The notes beneath the pieces were generated by a model, which was not told where the DNA came from, made no database searches, and saw nothing but the letters and a program-made list of their open reading frames with translations. Shown here one piece after another: positions 53,246-60,861 of a DNA stretch of 64,000 bases. The position numbers and the translations under genes were made by a program. The stretch's first letter is position 1. The number at the start of each line of letters is the position of its first letter. The stretch comes from Streptomyces sp. CNQ-509 (GTDB lineage: Bacteria; Actinomycetota; Actinomycetes; Streptomycetales; Streptomycetaceae), in contig NZ_CP011492.1 of assembly GCF_001011035.1 (NCBI RefSeq), positions 5,625,001 through 5,689,000 of the forward strand. The letters run 5' to 3'.

Positions 53246-54421
53246 TCATGAGTGCTGTTCTTCCTTCTGCGCGCCGACCGGCCCCGTGGCTGTCTGGGCG
53301 GGGATCTCCGGGGGAGCGGCGAGCAGTTCGGTGAGGTGTTCCCTCGCCCGCCGGAGCCGGGAGTCGTCCAGTTCGAAGGTGGGGCTGGCGTGCAGACCCG
53401 GCTTGTCGGCCGTGTCGGGGTGCGGATTGCGGTAGATCCGCTGGGCGAGGTCGCGCAGCTCCAGCATCAGCGGCACCGCCTTCTCCATCTCGCGCGGCTT
53501 CCCGTCGAAGACCCTCTCGAAGAGCACGAGCAGCCGGGCGTAGGTGTCGTTGAAGTCCTCGACCGCCCGATGGATCTCCGGGTACGGCGCGAAGTGCGCC
53601 GACTTCGCCTCCGGATCGATGGGGTACGCGTCCTGCCAGGTGACGTCGATCAGCGGGCCGCTCGGCTGCGTACGCGGCAGGTCGTGGGGCCCGTAGCTGC
53701 GGCCCGTGACGATTTCGTTGAAGCGGAAGTAGTGGGCCACCTGCCGCTGTTCGCCGAAGATCTTGTCGTCGCTGTCCCAGATCGAGTCCTGGGCCCCCTC
53801 GCCCTGCTCGCTGATCACCTCGATGGCGAGCAGGGCGCTCTTGAGATCGGTGATGCGGAAGGTCTCGCCGCCGGAGTTGTAGAAGTCCTCGGGGCCCACC
53901 TGCTCTGCGGGGTCGCCGGTGAAGATGGTCTGCTCCGCGCTCCGGGCGGTTTCCTCCAGGGCGATGATGCCGCGCCTGATCGCGTCGTAGAACTGTCCGA
54001 TCGAGGTCCAGCCGGTCTCGTCCGGATTCGACGGCACGAAGGAGTGGGGGCGCTCGATGAGCAGGAACGTCTCCAGCGCGTCCGGCGAGAAGTGCTGGAG
54101 CGCGATGGGCGGAAGGCTCGCGTCGCCGAAGGGCAGCCGGGCCGGGTATCCGGGGGTGAGCTTGCCCATGTCCGGGGTGCCGCCGACCGCGTTCAGCAGG
54201 TTGCCCGCGAGCGTCATGTGCAGCATTTCCTCCAGGAGGACGCTGCGGATCACCTCGCACGCGTAGGCGTTGGTGCCCGGCACGATGGAGTACAGGCCCG
54301 ACATGTAGACGGGGATCGTCAGGTGCTCGATCTCCACCGCGGCCTGGAGGTACGTCTTCAGCTCGGGCAGGTCCTTCGGCGGCCGGTACTCCTTGGCCGC
54401 CAGGTCGTACATCGTGGTCAC
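53246..54421 (-). CDS. Ferritin-like (VioB/RebD-type PF12902-like) protein
   Basis: A 391-residue four-helix protein with di-metal ligand candidates in LQAAVEIEHLTIPVYMSGLY, SVLLEEMLHMTLAGNLLNAV and HYFRFNEIVTGRSYGP. The ferritin-like domain also found in iminophenylpyruvate dimer synthases fits the N-terminal 230 residues. The GTG start overlaps the stop of the GMC oxidoreductase as GTGA, so the two are coupled. The role is probably metal-dependent oxidation linked to the GMC flavoprotein; substrate unknown. Confidence 0.8.
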   Translation of the reverse strand: MTTMYDLAAKEYRPPKDLPELKTYLQAAVEIEHLTIPVYMSGLYSIVPGTNAYACEVIRSVLLEEMLHMTLAGNLLNAVGGTPDMGKLTPGYPARLPFGDASLPPIALQHFSPDALETFLLIERPHSFVPSNPDETGWTSIGQFYDAIRRGIIALEETARSAEQTIFTGDPAEQVGPEDFYNSGGETFRITDLKSALLAIEVISEQGEGAQDSIWDSDDKIFGEQRQVAHYFRFNEIVTGRSYGPHDLPRTQPSGPLIDVTWQDAYPIDPEAKSAHFAPYPEIHRAVEDFNDTYARLLVLFERVFDGKPREMEKAVPLMLELRDLAQRIYRNPHPDTADKPGLHASPTFELDDSRLRRAREHLTELLAAPPEIPAQTATGPVGAQKEEQHS

Positions 54422-56391
54422 TGCGCTACCTCCTGGATGCGGGCTGCGCGCGGGCCCGCGACGGTGACCGGCTGGTGCAGCTCTGCCAGGTCGCGGTGGA
54501 TGCGCTCGGCGCTGCGCAGGGCCAGCGCCGCCATCGTGAGCGTCGGGTTGCTGGTGCCGACCGACGGCATCGAGCCGCAGCCGACGGCGAACAGGTTGGG
54601 GTGGTCGTGGGTGCGCTGGTAGGTGTCGACGACGGATGTGCCCCGCTCTGCACCCATGACGTGCGTACCGGCCCCGTGTCCCGCCCCGTGGTACACGAGG
54701 TCCAGCTCCTCCAGCACGCCGTCGGGGGAGTGGCGGTAGTGCCCCAGCGGATAACTGCCGTCGGCCTGCGCGCCGTACGAGCTGCGGTCGGTCGCCCCCA
54801 GCAGCTTGAAGATCTCCAGCGCGGCGAGTCGCGCGGCGTACATCCCGTCCCTGACGTGCTTGGCCAGGTCGTAGTGGATGATCGGGCGGGGGTTGCCCAT
54901 GGCGTCGCGGTGGCGGCTCGGGTCGATGGTGACCCGGTTGGCGGGGTCGGCGTGCTGCTCGACGGCGATCTGGAGCTGCACCTGCCGGTTGAGGTGCGAG
55001 CCCAGCGCGCTGCGCAGCGCAGGGCCGTAGCGCCCGTCGGGGTTCACCTCTCCGTCGGCATCCCCGCCGAGGCCGAGCATCCCGCTCACGCTGCTCATCG
55101 GGGCTCCCGTGGCCCAGCCCCAGCCCCAATTGCCGATCTCGACCCGGAAGGGCGCCCGCTGCCTGCGGCCCTCCGCGGTGCGGAAGCACTCCAGCCCCGA
55201 GGTGTGACCCGGGCCCCGGTACGGGCCGACCGGCATCTCCGGAGGCGTCTCGGCCCAGGCCAGCAGGGTGGGGTGGTCCATGAGGTGCTTGCCCACGTTG
55301 CCGCTGCTGTTGGCCATGTGCGAGGCGAGCAGCAGGACCGCGTTCTCGATGGCGTGCGCGGCCAGCACCACGACATCGGCCTCGGCACGGTACGCCCGGC
55401 TCGCGGGCGTCGCCGGATCGCCGTACTCGCGGAACTCCACACCCCGCACGGTGTTCCCGCGCCCCGGCAGCACGCGGCTGACGACGCAGCGCGTCGCGAT
55501 CCGGACCGTGCCGGTGAAGTCCTGCTGGAGCCGGAGCGGCGAGGACTTCGCCTGTACGGGGCAGACGGGCACGCAGCTGGCGTTGCCCACGCAGCGCTCG
55601 CCGAAGTTGGGCACACCGACCGCACCGCGCGGCTTGTAGGTGCTGCCGTCGGCGGTCGGGTAGCCGGCGTTGGGCGTGCTGTTGCGGGCTTGCGGCAGCC
55701 CGTACACCTGGAGCCGGTACTCCCGGTTCCCGGCGACCTTGTCGATGACCGTCCTGGTGTCGAGCTTCTTGTGGAAGAGCTTGTCCTGGTAGCTCGGCGG
55801 GATCTGCTCCATCGGGTACTCGTGGTCCGCGGGCACGGTGCCGAGCCGGTGCTGCTCACGGCTTTCGCCAGCCGTGCCGAGCAGGTACTCGGCGTCGCGC
55901 AGGTGCTGCTCCAGGTCGGCGGCGCCCAGCGGCCAGTCCAGGCCGTAGTGGTACGCCGTCCGCGTCGAGAAGTCCTCGGGGAACATCCTGGGGACGGCAC
56001 CCAGCCAGTGCATGCCCGCGCCCCCGAGGGCGCGCAGGTAGTCGGTGCCGTAGGGCAGTGGCCCGGTCTGGAGGAAGTGGCCGGTGGCGCGGTAGCCGTC
56101 GGGGTTCCCGGGGCCACCCGGGCTCAGTTCCAGGACGTCGGGGGAGGGCGCCGCACGATTGGGCCGGTACGCGGAGTTGGGCACCTTGGCGACGGCGGAT
56201 GAGAAGGTGCGTACGGAGTCCTGGTAGTCCCCCCAGTTGTCGGTGCCGCCGTTGCCTGCCTCCAGCACCAGCACGCGCCAGTTCTTCCTGCCCAGGTGGC
56301 GGGCGACGAGGCTGCCCGCCCAGCCGCTGCCCACGACGATCGCGTCGTAGTGGCGGCCGTCGACGGCAGCGCCGGTCGTGTGGACGCTCAT
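54418..56391 (-). CDS. GMC oxidoreductase with FAD-glucose-dehydrogenase-like iron-sulphur motif
   Basis: A 657-residue flavoprotein. FAD motif VVGSGWAGSLVARHL (near 20-34), RALGGAGMHWLGAVPR, catalytic-region His in HGAGTHVMG and Asn in SNPTLTMAALALRSAERI. C267, C273 and C277 (CVGNASCVPVC) have the C-x5-C-x3-C spacing recalled for the 3Fe-4S cluster of bacterial FAD-dependent glucose dehydrogenase. There is no Tat signal. It is the middle gene of a three-gene operon with a small protein and a ferritin-like protein. Substrate unknown; sugar or alcohol is likely. Confidence 0.87.
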   Translation of the reverse strand: MSVHTTGAAVDGRHYDAIVVGSGWAGSLVARHLGRKNWRVLVLEAGNGGTDNWGDYQDSVRTFSSAVAKVPNSAYRPNRAAPSPDVLELSPGGPGNPDGYRATGHFLQTGPLPYGTDYLRALGGAGMHWLGAVPRMFPEDFSTRTAYHYGLDWPLGAADLEQHLRDAEYLLGTAGESREQHRLGTVPADHEYPMEQIPPSYQDKLFHKKLDTRTVIDKVAGNREYRLQVYGLPQARNSTPNAGYPTADGSTYKPRGAVGVPNFGERCVGNASCVPVCPVQAKSSPLRLQQDFTGTVRIATRCVVSRVLPGRGNTVRGVEFREYGDPATPASRAYRAEADVVVLAAHAIENAVLLLASHMANSSGNVGKHLMDHPTLLAWAETPPEMPVGPYRGPGHTSGLECFRTAEGRRQRAPFRVEIGNWGWGWATGAPMSSVSGMLGLGGDADGEVNPDGRYGPALRSALGSHLNRQVQLQIAVEQHADPANRVTIDPSRHRDAMGNPRPIIHYDLAKHVRDGMYAARLAALEIFKLLGATDRSSYGAQADGSYPLGHYRHSPDGVLEELDLVYHGAGHGAGTHVMGAERGTSVVDTYQRTHDHPNLFAVGCGSMPSVGTSNPTLTMAALALRSAERIHRDLAELHQPVTVAGPRAARIQEVAQ

Positions 56392-56394
56392 CGG

Positions 56395-57078
56395 TCATTC
56401 ACCTGCCTCCGGAGAGGTCTCCCGCACGGGATGGGACGAGGCGGGTGGTACGGCGGACGGGGAGACGGCCCGGGAGCTGCGCGGTCCGGGCAGCAGATGG
56501 GCCGGCGTACTCCCGCCGGCTTCTCCGGCCGAGCCGTACGAGCCGGCGTCGTACGGCACGGCGCCGCCGTGGCCCGCATCCTCCGCGGCGATCCGGGCGG
56601 CCAGTTCCGCCTCGGTGGGGAGTTCGGGCGGTTCATCCCCCCAGGTTCCGAAGCCCGGGGGTTTCGCGCCCGCCGGGTGGCCGCCGAAGGCGCGCCACAC
56701 CAACCCCTCGGGATAGCTTTCCGGCGAGGCGACGAACTCCTGGTTCGGCCGGTCCCGGCGCAGCTCGGCGTGGGCGGCGGGCGCGATGCGCGGGAACGCA
56801 CCGGTGTACCAGAGGTAGATCAGCGCTCGCGCCAACTCCCGCTCCAGCGCGGGGAGCCGGGACGGACCGAGGCCGCCTTTGTGGGCCTCTTCCCAGACGC
56901 CGAGGAAGGCATCGAGGCTCCGGTGGCCGATCTCCCGGCGTGCGGTGTCGAAGTAGAGCTGCGCCATGCCGGTGCTGCGCAGCTCGTACGCGGTGAAGCC
57001 GGTGAGCGGCACGCACAGCCTCACGAAGCGGTCGAGGGGGGCGGGGCCGGCGTTCTGCGCGGCGTCGTGATCAGTCAT
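56395..57078 (-). CDS. Small-subunit-like partner of the GMC oxidoreductase
   Basis: A 227-residue protein, first gene of the GMC operon. Residues 10-130 are helical with RFVRLCVPLTGFTAYELRST, AQLYFDTARREIGH, and LARALIYLWYTGAFP, WRAFGGHPAGAKPPGFGTWG. This resembles the hitch-hiker/gamma subunit type of FAD-dependent sugar dehydrogenases (gluconate 2-dehydrogenase subunit 3-like). The tail is low complexity. There is no Tat signal here or in the large subunit. Gap to the GMC start is 3 bp. Confidence 0.65.
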   Translation of the reverse strand: MTDHDAAQNAGPAPLDRFVRLCVPLTGFTAYELRSTGMAQLYFDTARREIGHRSLDAFLGVWEEAHKGGLGPSRLPALERELARALIYLWYTGAFPRIAPAAHAELRRDRPNQEFVASPESYPEGLVWRAFGGHPAGAKPPGFGTWGDEPPELPTEAELAARIAAEDAGHGGAVPYDAGSYGSAGEAGGSTPAHLLPGPRSSRAVSPSAVPPASSHPVRETSPEAGE

Positions 57079-57559
57079 GCGAACCCCTCACCGAAGGGAC
57101 TGTGAGAGCAGGTGGGCGGCATGCGCCGCGCGCCGGCGCGCCGAGGTCGTGCACCGTCGGCGACGCCGGCCCGGGGCCGGTTCGTGGGCCGGCGGCCGTC
57201 CCGGAGGGCCTCCGAGGGGTCTGGCATGTGGGGGGATCTCCTTCCGCAGCGGGCAGTGCGCCTCAGCCGGATGCCAGGTGTCTGCCACACGCACGCGTCG
57301 CAGCAAACGCTCGAACCGGGAAGCGGGCGAGGGGACGTGGACCCGTGCGGCGCCCGATCCTCCGGGCGGCACGGCGAGAGAAACGGTTCTCCTCCCTGGG
57401 CTCAACGCCCCTTTCGGGAAGGAGATTTCATCACTGCGGGGGAGGGTTCGGACGGTTGAACGCGCACGCCGGCCGTGGTCAGACGGAGCCCGGGAGCATG
57501 TCCAGCTCCCGCGCTCCAGGTTGCCGCCCATTTGCGCACACCGGCGGCGTTGAAGAGCC
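57079..57559. promoter_or_regulatory. 480-bp upstream region of the GMC operon, no gene
   Basis: No coding frame is convincing. GAGAAACGGTTCTC at 57378-57391 is an inverted repeat (GAGAA/TTCTC) and may be an operator for the operon. A CTTTCGGGAAGGAG stretch follows on the other side. Confidence 0.4.
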
Positions 57560-57562
57560 GCG

Positions 57563-57606
57563 GGTCATGTGGAGATCGACGTGTTCTGCCTTTGAACTAC
57601 AGCCAC
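57563..57606 (-). tRNA. Degenerate tRNA 5' part
   Basis: On the minus strand GTGGCTGTAGTTCAAAGGCAG opens like a tRNA (acceptor strand, TA, D-arm GTTC/GAAC), but the following sequence ending CTCCACATGACC cannot form an anticodon stem and no T-arm or 3' acceptor strand follows. It is a relic, not a working tRNA; the anticodon cannot be assigned. Confidence 0.4.
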
Positions 57607-57612
57607 GGGAGA

Positions 57613-57647
57613 GGCGCCGGAGGGACTTGAACCCCCATCCGTCGATG
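57613..57647 (-). tRNA. tRNA 3' part (class II-like), 5' half missing
   Basis: On the minus strand a variable-arm-like CATCGACGGATG is followed by a good T-arm (GGGGG, TTCAAGT, CCCTC) and a 3' acceptor strand CGGCGCC. The matching GGCGCCG 5' acceptor strand is absent: upstream is a protein-gene remnant. 3' tRNA ends left like this are typical of integration-site scars. Confidence 0.5.
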
Positions 57648-57689
57648 TTCGCCCACGCTCGGTCGGTCCGGTGTCCGGCGGCGAATGCT

Positions 57690-57958
57690 GAGACTGGAGC
57701 GAGAGCGGATGGCCCGCACCGGGTCCGTCTTCCACGAGTCCGTCGAGGGGTCCAGGGTCCACGCCTCGGAGGCGTCGAGCACCGGCAGCTTGCGCACGAA
57801 GGTGTGCAGGTCGGTGAGCTGCTTCTCCAGGAACAACAGGTACGGGACGGGCACCTGGGGCAGCAGCACCGTACCGTCGACCACCACGTCCGCGGCCGCC
57901 ATCCGGTTCGCCCACTCCCTCGTCGCGGTCACGTCGAAGAGCCGCGTCAGCGTCCCGC
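57690..57958 (-). pseudogene. DUF7873-like Streptomyces protein remnant
   Basis: A minus-strand frame reads TLTRLFDVTATREWANRMAA, VVVDGTVLLPQVPVPYLLF, LEKQLTDLHTFVRKLPVLDA and EAWTLDPSTDSWKTDPVRAI. I recognise this as the middle of a conserved streptomycete protein (DUF7873 type) that should be over 200 residues. Its start and end are missing and it runs directly into the tRNA fragment. Confidence 0.68.
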
Positions 57959-58235
57959 GGTCGCCCGCAGCGCGTCCCCCGCTCTGGAGTCGCCGGTGTC
58001 CCCGTGACGTGTTGTCGTCCGATGGCACTTGGTCGTGGCGCCTGGGCATCGGGCTGTGGACGTGGTCCGCTGGGCCGGTGGCCGCGGCCCCGCCGTCCGG
58101 CGGCGGGCGTTCGCCGCGCTCGCCGTACGCTCCGGCGTGGCCCGGGCCGGCCGGTCGCGGGTACCGGCCGAGGAGAGGCCGAGCGGGCGGCCTCCACCCC
58201 AGGTGCCACGGACACGGCGTCGACCGAGGAGACGT

Positions 58236-59486
58236 ATGAGTGACGAACATCGCCGGGCGCCGGACGCAGTCGTCGTCGGTGCGGGCCTGGCCGGCCTGGC
58301 GTGCGCCCTGGACCTGTGCCGCGCCAGATGGCGCGTGACCCTGCTGGAGGCGTCCGACGGCGCGGGCGGCCGGATGCGCACGGACCGGCGGGACGGATTC
58401 CTGCTGGACCGGGGCTTCCAGGTGTTCAACACCTCGTATCCACAGGTGAAGCGGCGTCTGGAGCTCAGCAGCCTGCGACTGCGGCCCTTCACCGCGGGCA
58501 TCATCGCGCACACCCCGGACGGGCCTGTGCGCCTCGCCGATCCGACCAGGGAGCCCCGTGCGGCATGGACGCTGCTGCCGGGGCGGGTCCTGACGGCCCG
58601 CGATCTGGCCGCGATGGCGGCACTCACCGTACGGGACGCCGTTCTGCCCGTGTCCGTCACCGGAAGGCGCCGGGACCGGTCCACCTCGGCAGCCCTGTCC
58701 GGGGCGGGACTGTCGGACGCCGTGATCGCCGGCATCCTGCGGCCCTTCCTCTCCGGCGTCTTCCTGGAGGACCGGCTGGAGACCTCGGCGCGGTTCTTCC
58801 ACCTGGTCTGGCGGAGCATGGTCCGCGGGTCCCTGTGCCTGCCGGCGGAGGGCATCGGCGCCGTACCGGCCCAGCTCGCCGCCGGCCTGCCCGACGGCGT
58901 CCTGCGCCTCGGCACGCCCGTCGAGGAGGTCACCGACGACGGAGTGCTGCTCGGGAACGGGAGTGAGGTGCCGGCCCGGGTCGTCGTGGTGGCGACGGAT
59001 CCGGCGACCGCCGCCCGCCTGGTGCCGGACCTGACCGTGCCGGACACCCGCACCGTCACCACGTACTACCACGCCACCGGCCGCCCGCCGGCGGCCGAAC
59101 CGATCCTGAGGGTGGACAGCACCGGAGCGGTCCTCAACACCTGCGTCCTCAGCGAGGTCGCTCCCACCTACGCGCCCCCCGGCACCGGACTGATCTCCAC
59201 CTCCGTCCTGGGCACCGACCGGCCCGGCAGGGCACAGGCGGTGCTCCGGCGTCTGGCCGAGCTGTACGGCACCGACACCGGCACGTGGGAGCAGGTCGCT
59301 GCCCGCACGGTCGAGGGTGCGCTGCCGGCGATGCTTCCCCCGTGGTCTCTGAGCCGCACCACCCGCCTCGGCCCGGGGAGGTACGTGTGCGGGGACCACC
59401 GGGCGACCGGCTCCGTGCAGGGCGCCCTGGCGTCGGGTACGCGCGCCGCGCGAGAGGTGAGGGCCGACCTGGGACCGGAGAGGTGA
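58236..59486 (+). CDS. FAD-dependent amine-oxidase-fold oxidoreductase (carotenoid-locus associated)
   Basis: A 416-residue flavoprotein: VVGAGLAGLACALDLCRARW (FAD), DGAGGRMRTDRRDGFLLDRG, FQVFNTSYPQVKRRLEL and the C-terminal GPGRYVCGDHRATGSVQGAL. It belongs to the protoporphyrinogen-oxidase/phytoene-desaturase-like family but is shorter than CrtI. Its co-orientation with crtY and crtU suggests a carotenoid modification step or a photolyase-neighbour role, as in other streptomycete crt loci. The ATG has GGAG upstream. Confidence 0.8.
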   Translation: MSDEHRRAPDAVVVGAGLAGLACALDLCRARWRVTLLEASDGAGGRMRTDRRDGFLLDRGFQVFNTSYPQVKRRLELSSLRLRPFTAGIIAHTPDGPVRLADPTREPRAAWTLLPGRVLTARDLAAMAALTVRDAVLPVSVTGRRRDRSTSAALSGAGLSDAVIAGILRPFLSGVFLEDRLETSARFFHLVWRSMVRGSLCLPAEGIGAVPAQLAAGLPDGVLRLGTPVEEVTDDGVLLGNGSEVPARVVVVATDPATAARLVPDLTVPDTRTVTTYYHATGRPPAAEPILRVDSTGAVLNTCVLSEVAPTYAPPGTGLISTSVLGTDRPGRAQAVLRRLAELYGTDTGTWEQVAARTVEGALPAMLPPWSLSRTTRLGPGRYVCGDHRATGSVQGALASGTRAAREVRADLGPER

Positions 59487-59646
59487 CGCCGGGGTGCGGG
59501 CGGGGCCGGGCCGACGCCGCACGGGTATGTCCGGTTACTCCGGCCGCCGGCTTCGGCGCCTACGGTCCCGGGCCGTGTGCTCGGACTGTGCACGAAGCGC
59601 AGGCGGCCCTTGCAGGGCTGGACGCCCTCGTCGAACGGCGAGCCCG

Positions 59647-60861
59647 GTGACCCCCCGCAACACCGGGGACTCCGACGTACTCGTCATCGGCGGTGGTGCG
59701 GCCGGTCTCAGCCTCGCTCACCGGCTGACGGAGGACGGCGCTGCCACCGTGACGCTGGTCGAGCCGCCGGACGGTCCGCTGCGTCCTGCAGAGCGGACCT
59801 GGTGCTACTGGGGGGCGGGCGTCGACGGCCTCGAAGAGGCGGTCAGCGGCTCCTGGTCCGTGCTGCGTCTGCATGGCACCGACGGCCGGCCGGTCACCGT
59901 GGGACCGGCACCGTTCACCTACCGCATGGTGCGCTCCGCCGACTTCGAGCGGATGGTCCACGGCCTGCTGGGCCGTACGGACCGCGGACGTCTGCTGCGA
60001 GCCACGGTGGAATCGGTGCGCGGTGTACCCGGAGGCGCGGAGGTCCGGTGCACGCTGCCCGCGGGCCGGTCCCTGACGCTGCACGCCCGGAGGGTCTTCG
60101 ACTCGAGGCCGCTGCCCGGTCTGCCGCCGGCGCGCACGCGGCTGCTGCAGCACTTCCGCGGCTGGTTCGTACGCACCGGCACCGACCGGTTCGATCCCGC
60201 GGTCGCGGATCTGATGGACTTCCGGGTCCCCCAGCCGGCACACGGGCTCGCCTTCGGCTACGTCCTGCCGCTGGCGCCGGACCGGGCGCTCGTGGAGTAC
60301 ACCGAGTTCTCCCGCACCGTGTTGAGCACCCGGGCGTACGAGTCGGCACTCGGGCACTACTGCCGCGAGATCCTCGGACTCGGCGCGTTCACCCCGGAGC
60401 GGACGGAGCAGGGAGTCATCCCCATGACCGACGCCCGCTTCCCGCGGCGCGCCGGCGCCGCCGTGTTCCGCATCGGGACCGCCGGCGGCGCCACCCGTCC
60501 CGCCACCGGCTACACCTTCGCCGCGGTGCAGCGGCACAGCAGAGCCGTCGCCGCGACCCTGCGGGACGGCCACGGGAACGTCCCGGCACCCCACGGGCGC
60601 CGGGCGCTGGCCATGGACGCGGTCCTGCTGCGGGCCCTGGACACCGGACGGATCGACGGACCCGCCTTCTTCACCGGCCTGTTCCGCCGGATCCCGGCCG
60701 AACGCCTGCTGCGGTTCCTCGACGGCACCACCTCACCTCGGGAGGAGTGGGGCATCGGACTGCGCACCCCCGTTTGGCCGATGCTCCGTACGGCGGTCGA
60801 GGTGCCCTTTCTGCCGCGCCGCTCCGAGCCCGCCGCCCGGATCGGAGGAAGCGGCCGATGA
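59647..60861 (+). CDS. crtY: Lycopene cyclase (CrtY/CrtL family)
   Basis: A 404-residue lycopene beta-cyclase: GGGAAGLSLAHRL (15-27), RTWCYW (50-55), FDSRPL, FVRTGTDRFDPAVADLMDF and DRALVEYTEFS, characteristic of the family, plus GGATRPATGYTFAAVQRHS. It cyclises both ends of lycopene to beta-carotene. The GTG start is chosen because it begins just before the Rossmann motif. Its stop overlaps the crtU ATG as ATGA. Confidence 0.92.
   Translation: MTPRNTGDSDVLVIGGGAAGLSLAHRLTEDGAATVTLVEPPDGPLRPAERTWCYWGAGVDGLEEAVSGSWSVLRLHGTDGRPVTVGPAPFTYRMVRSADFERMVHGLLGRTDRGRLLRATVESVRGVPGGAEVRCTLPAGRSLTLHARRVFDSRPLPGLPPARTRLLQHFRGWFVRTGTDRFDPAVADLMDFRVPQPAHGLAFGYVLPLAPDRALVEYTEFSRTVLSTRAYESALGHYCREILGLGAFTPERTEQGVIPMTDARFPRRAGAAVFRIGTAGGATRPATGYTFAAVQRHSRAVAATLRDGHGNVPAPHGRRALAMDAVLLRALDTGRIDGPAFFTGLFRRIPAERLLRFLDGTTSPREEWGIGLRTPVWPMLRTAVEVPFLPRRSEPAARIGGSGR

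Noticed and set aside
57079..57559. Coding frames on both strands in the GMC upstream region
   Set aside because: All are Arg/Pro-rich without domains, signal or conserved segments; better read as regulatory DNA.
57563..57606. Complete tRNA-Trp or tRNA-Glu gene
   Set aside because: CCA or CTC could be read as an anticodon, but no 5-bp anticodon stem, T-arm or 3' acceptor strand fits.
57597..59522. Very long minus-strand open frame across the FAD oxidoreductase gene
   Set aside because: Only its end (57690-57958) carries recognisable protein sequence; the rest mirrors the clear plus-strand flavoprotein.
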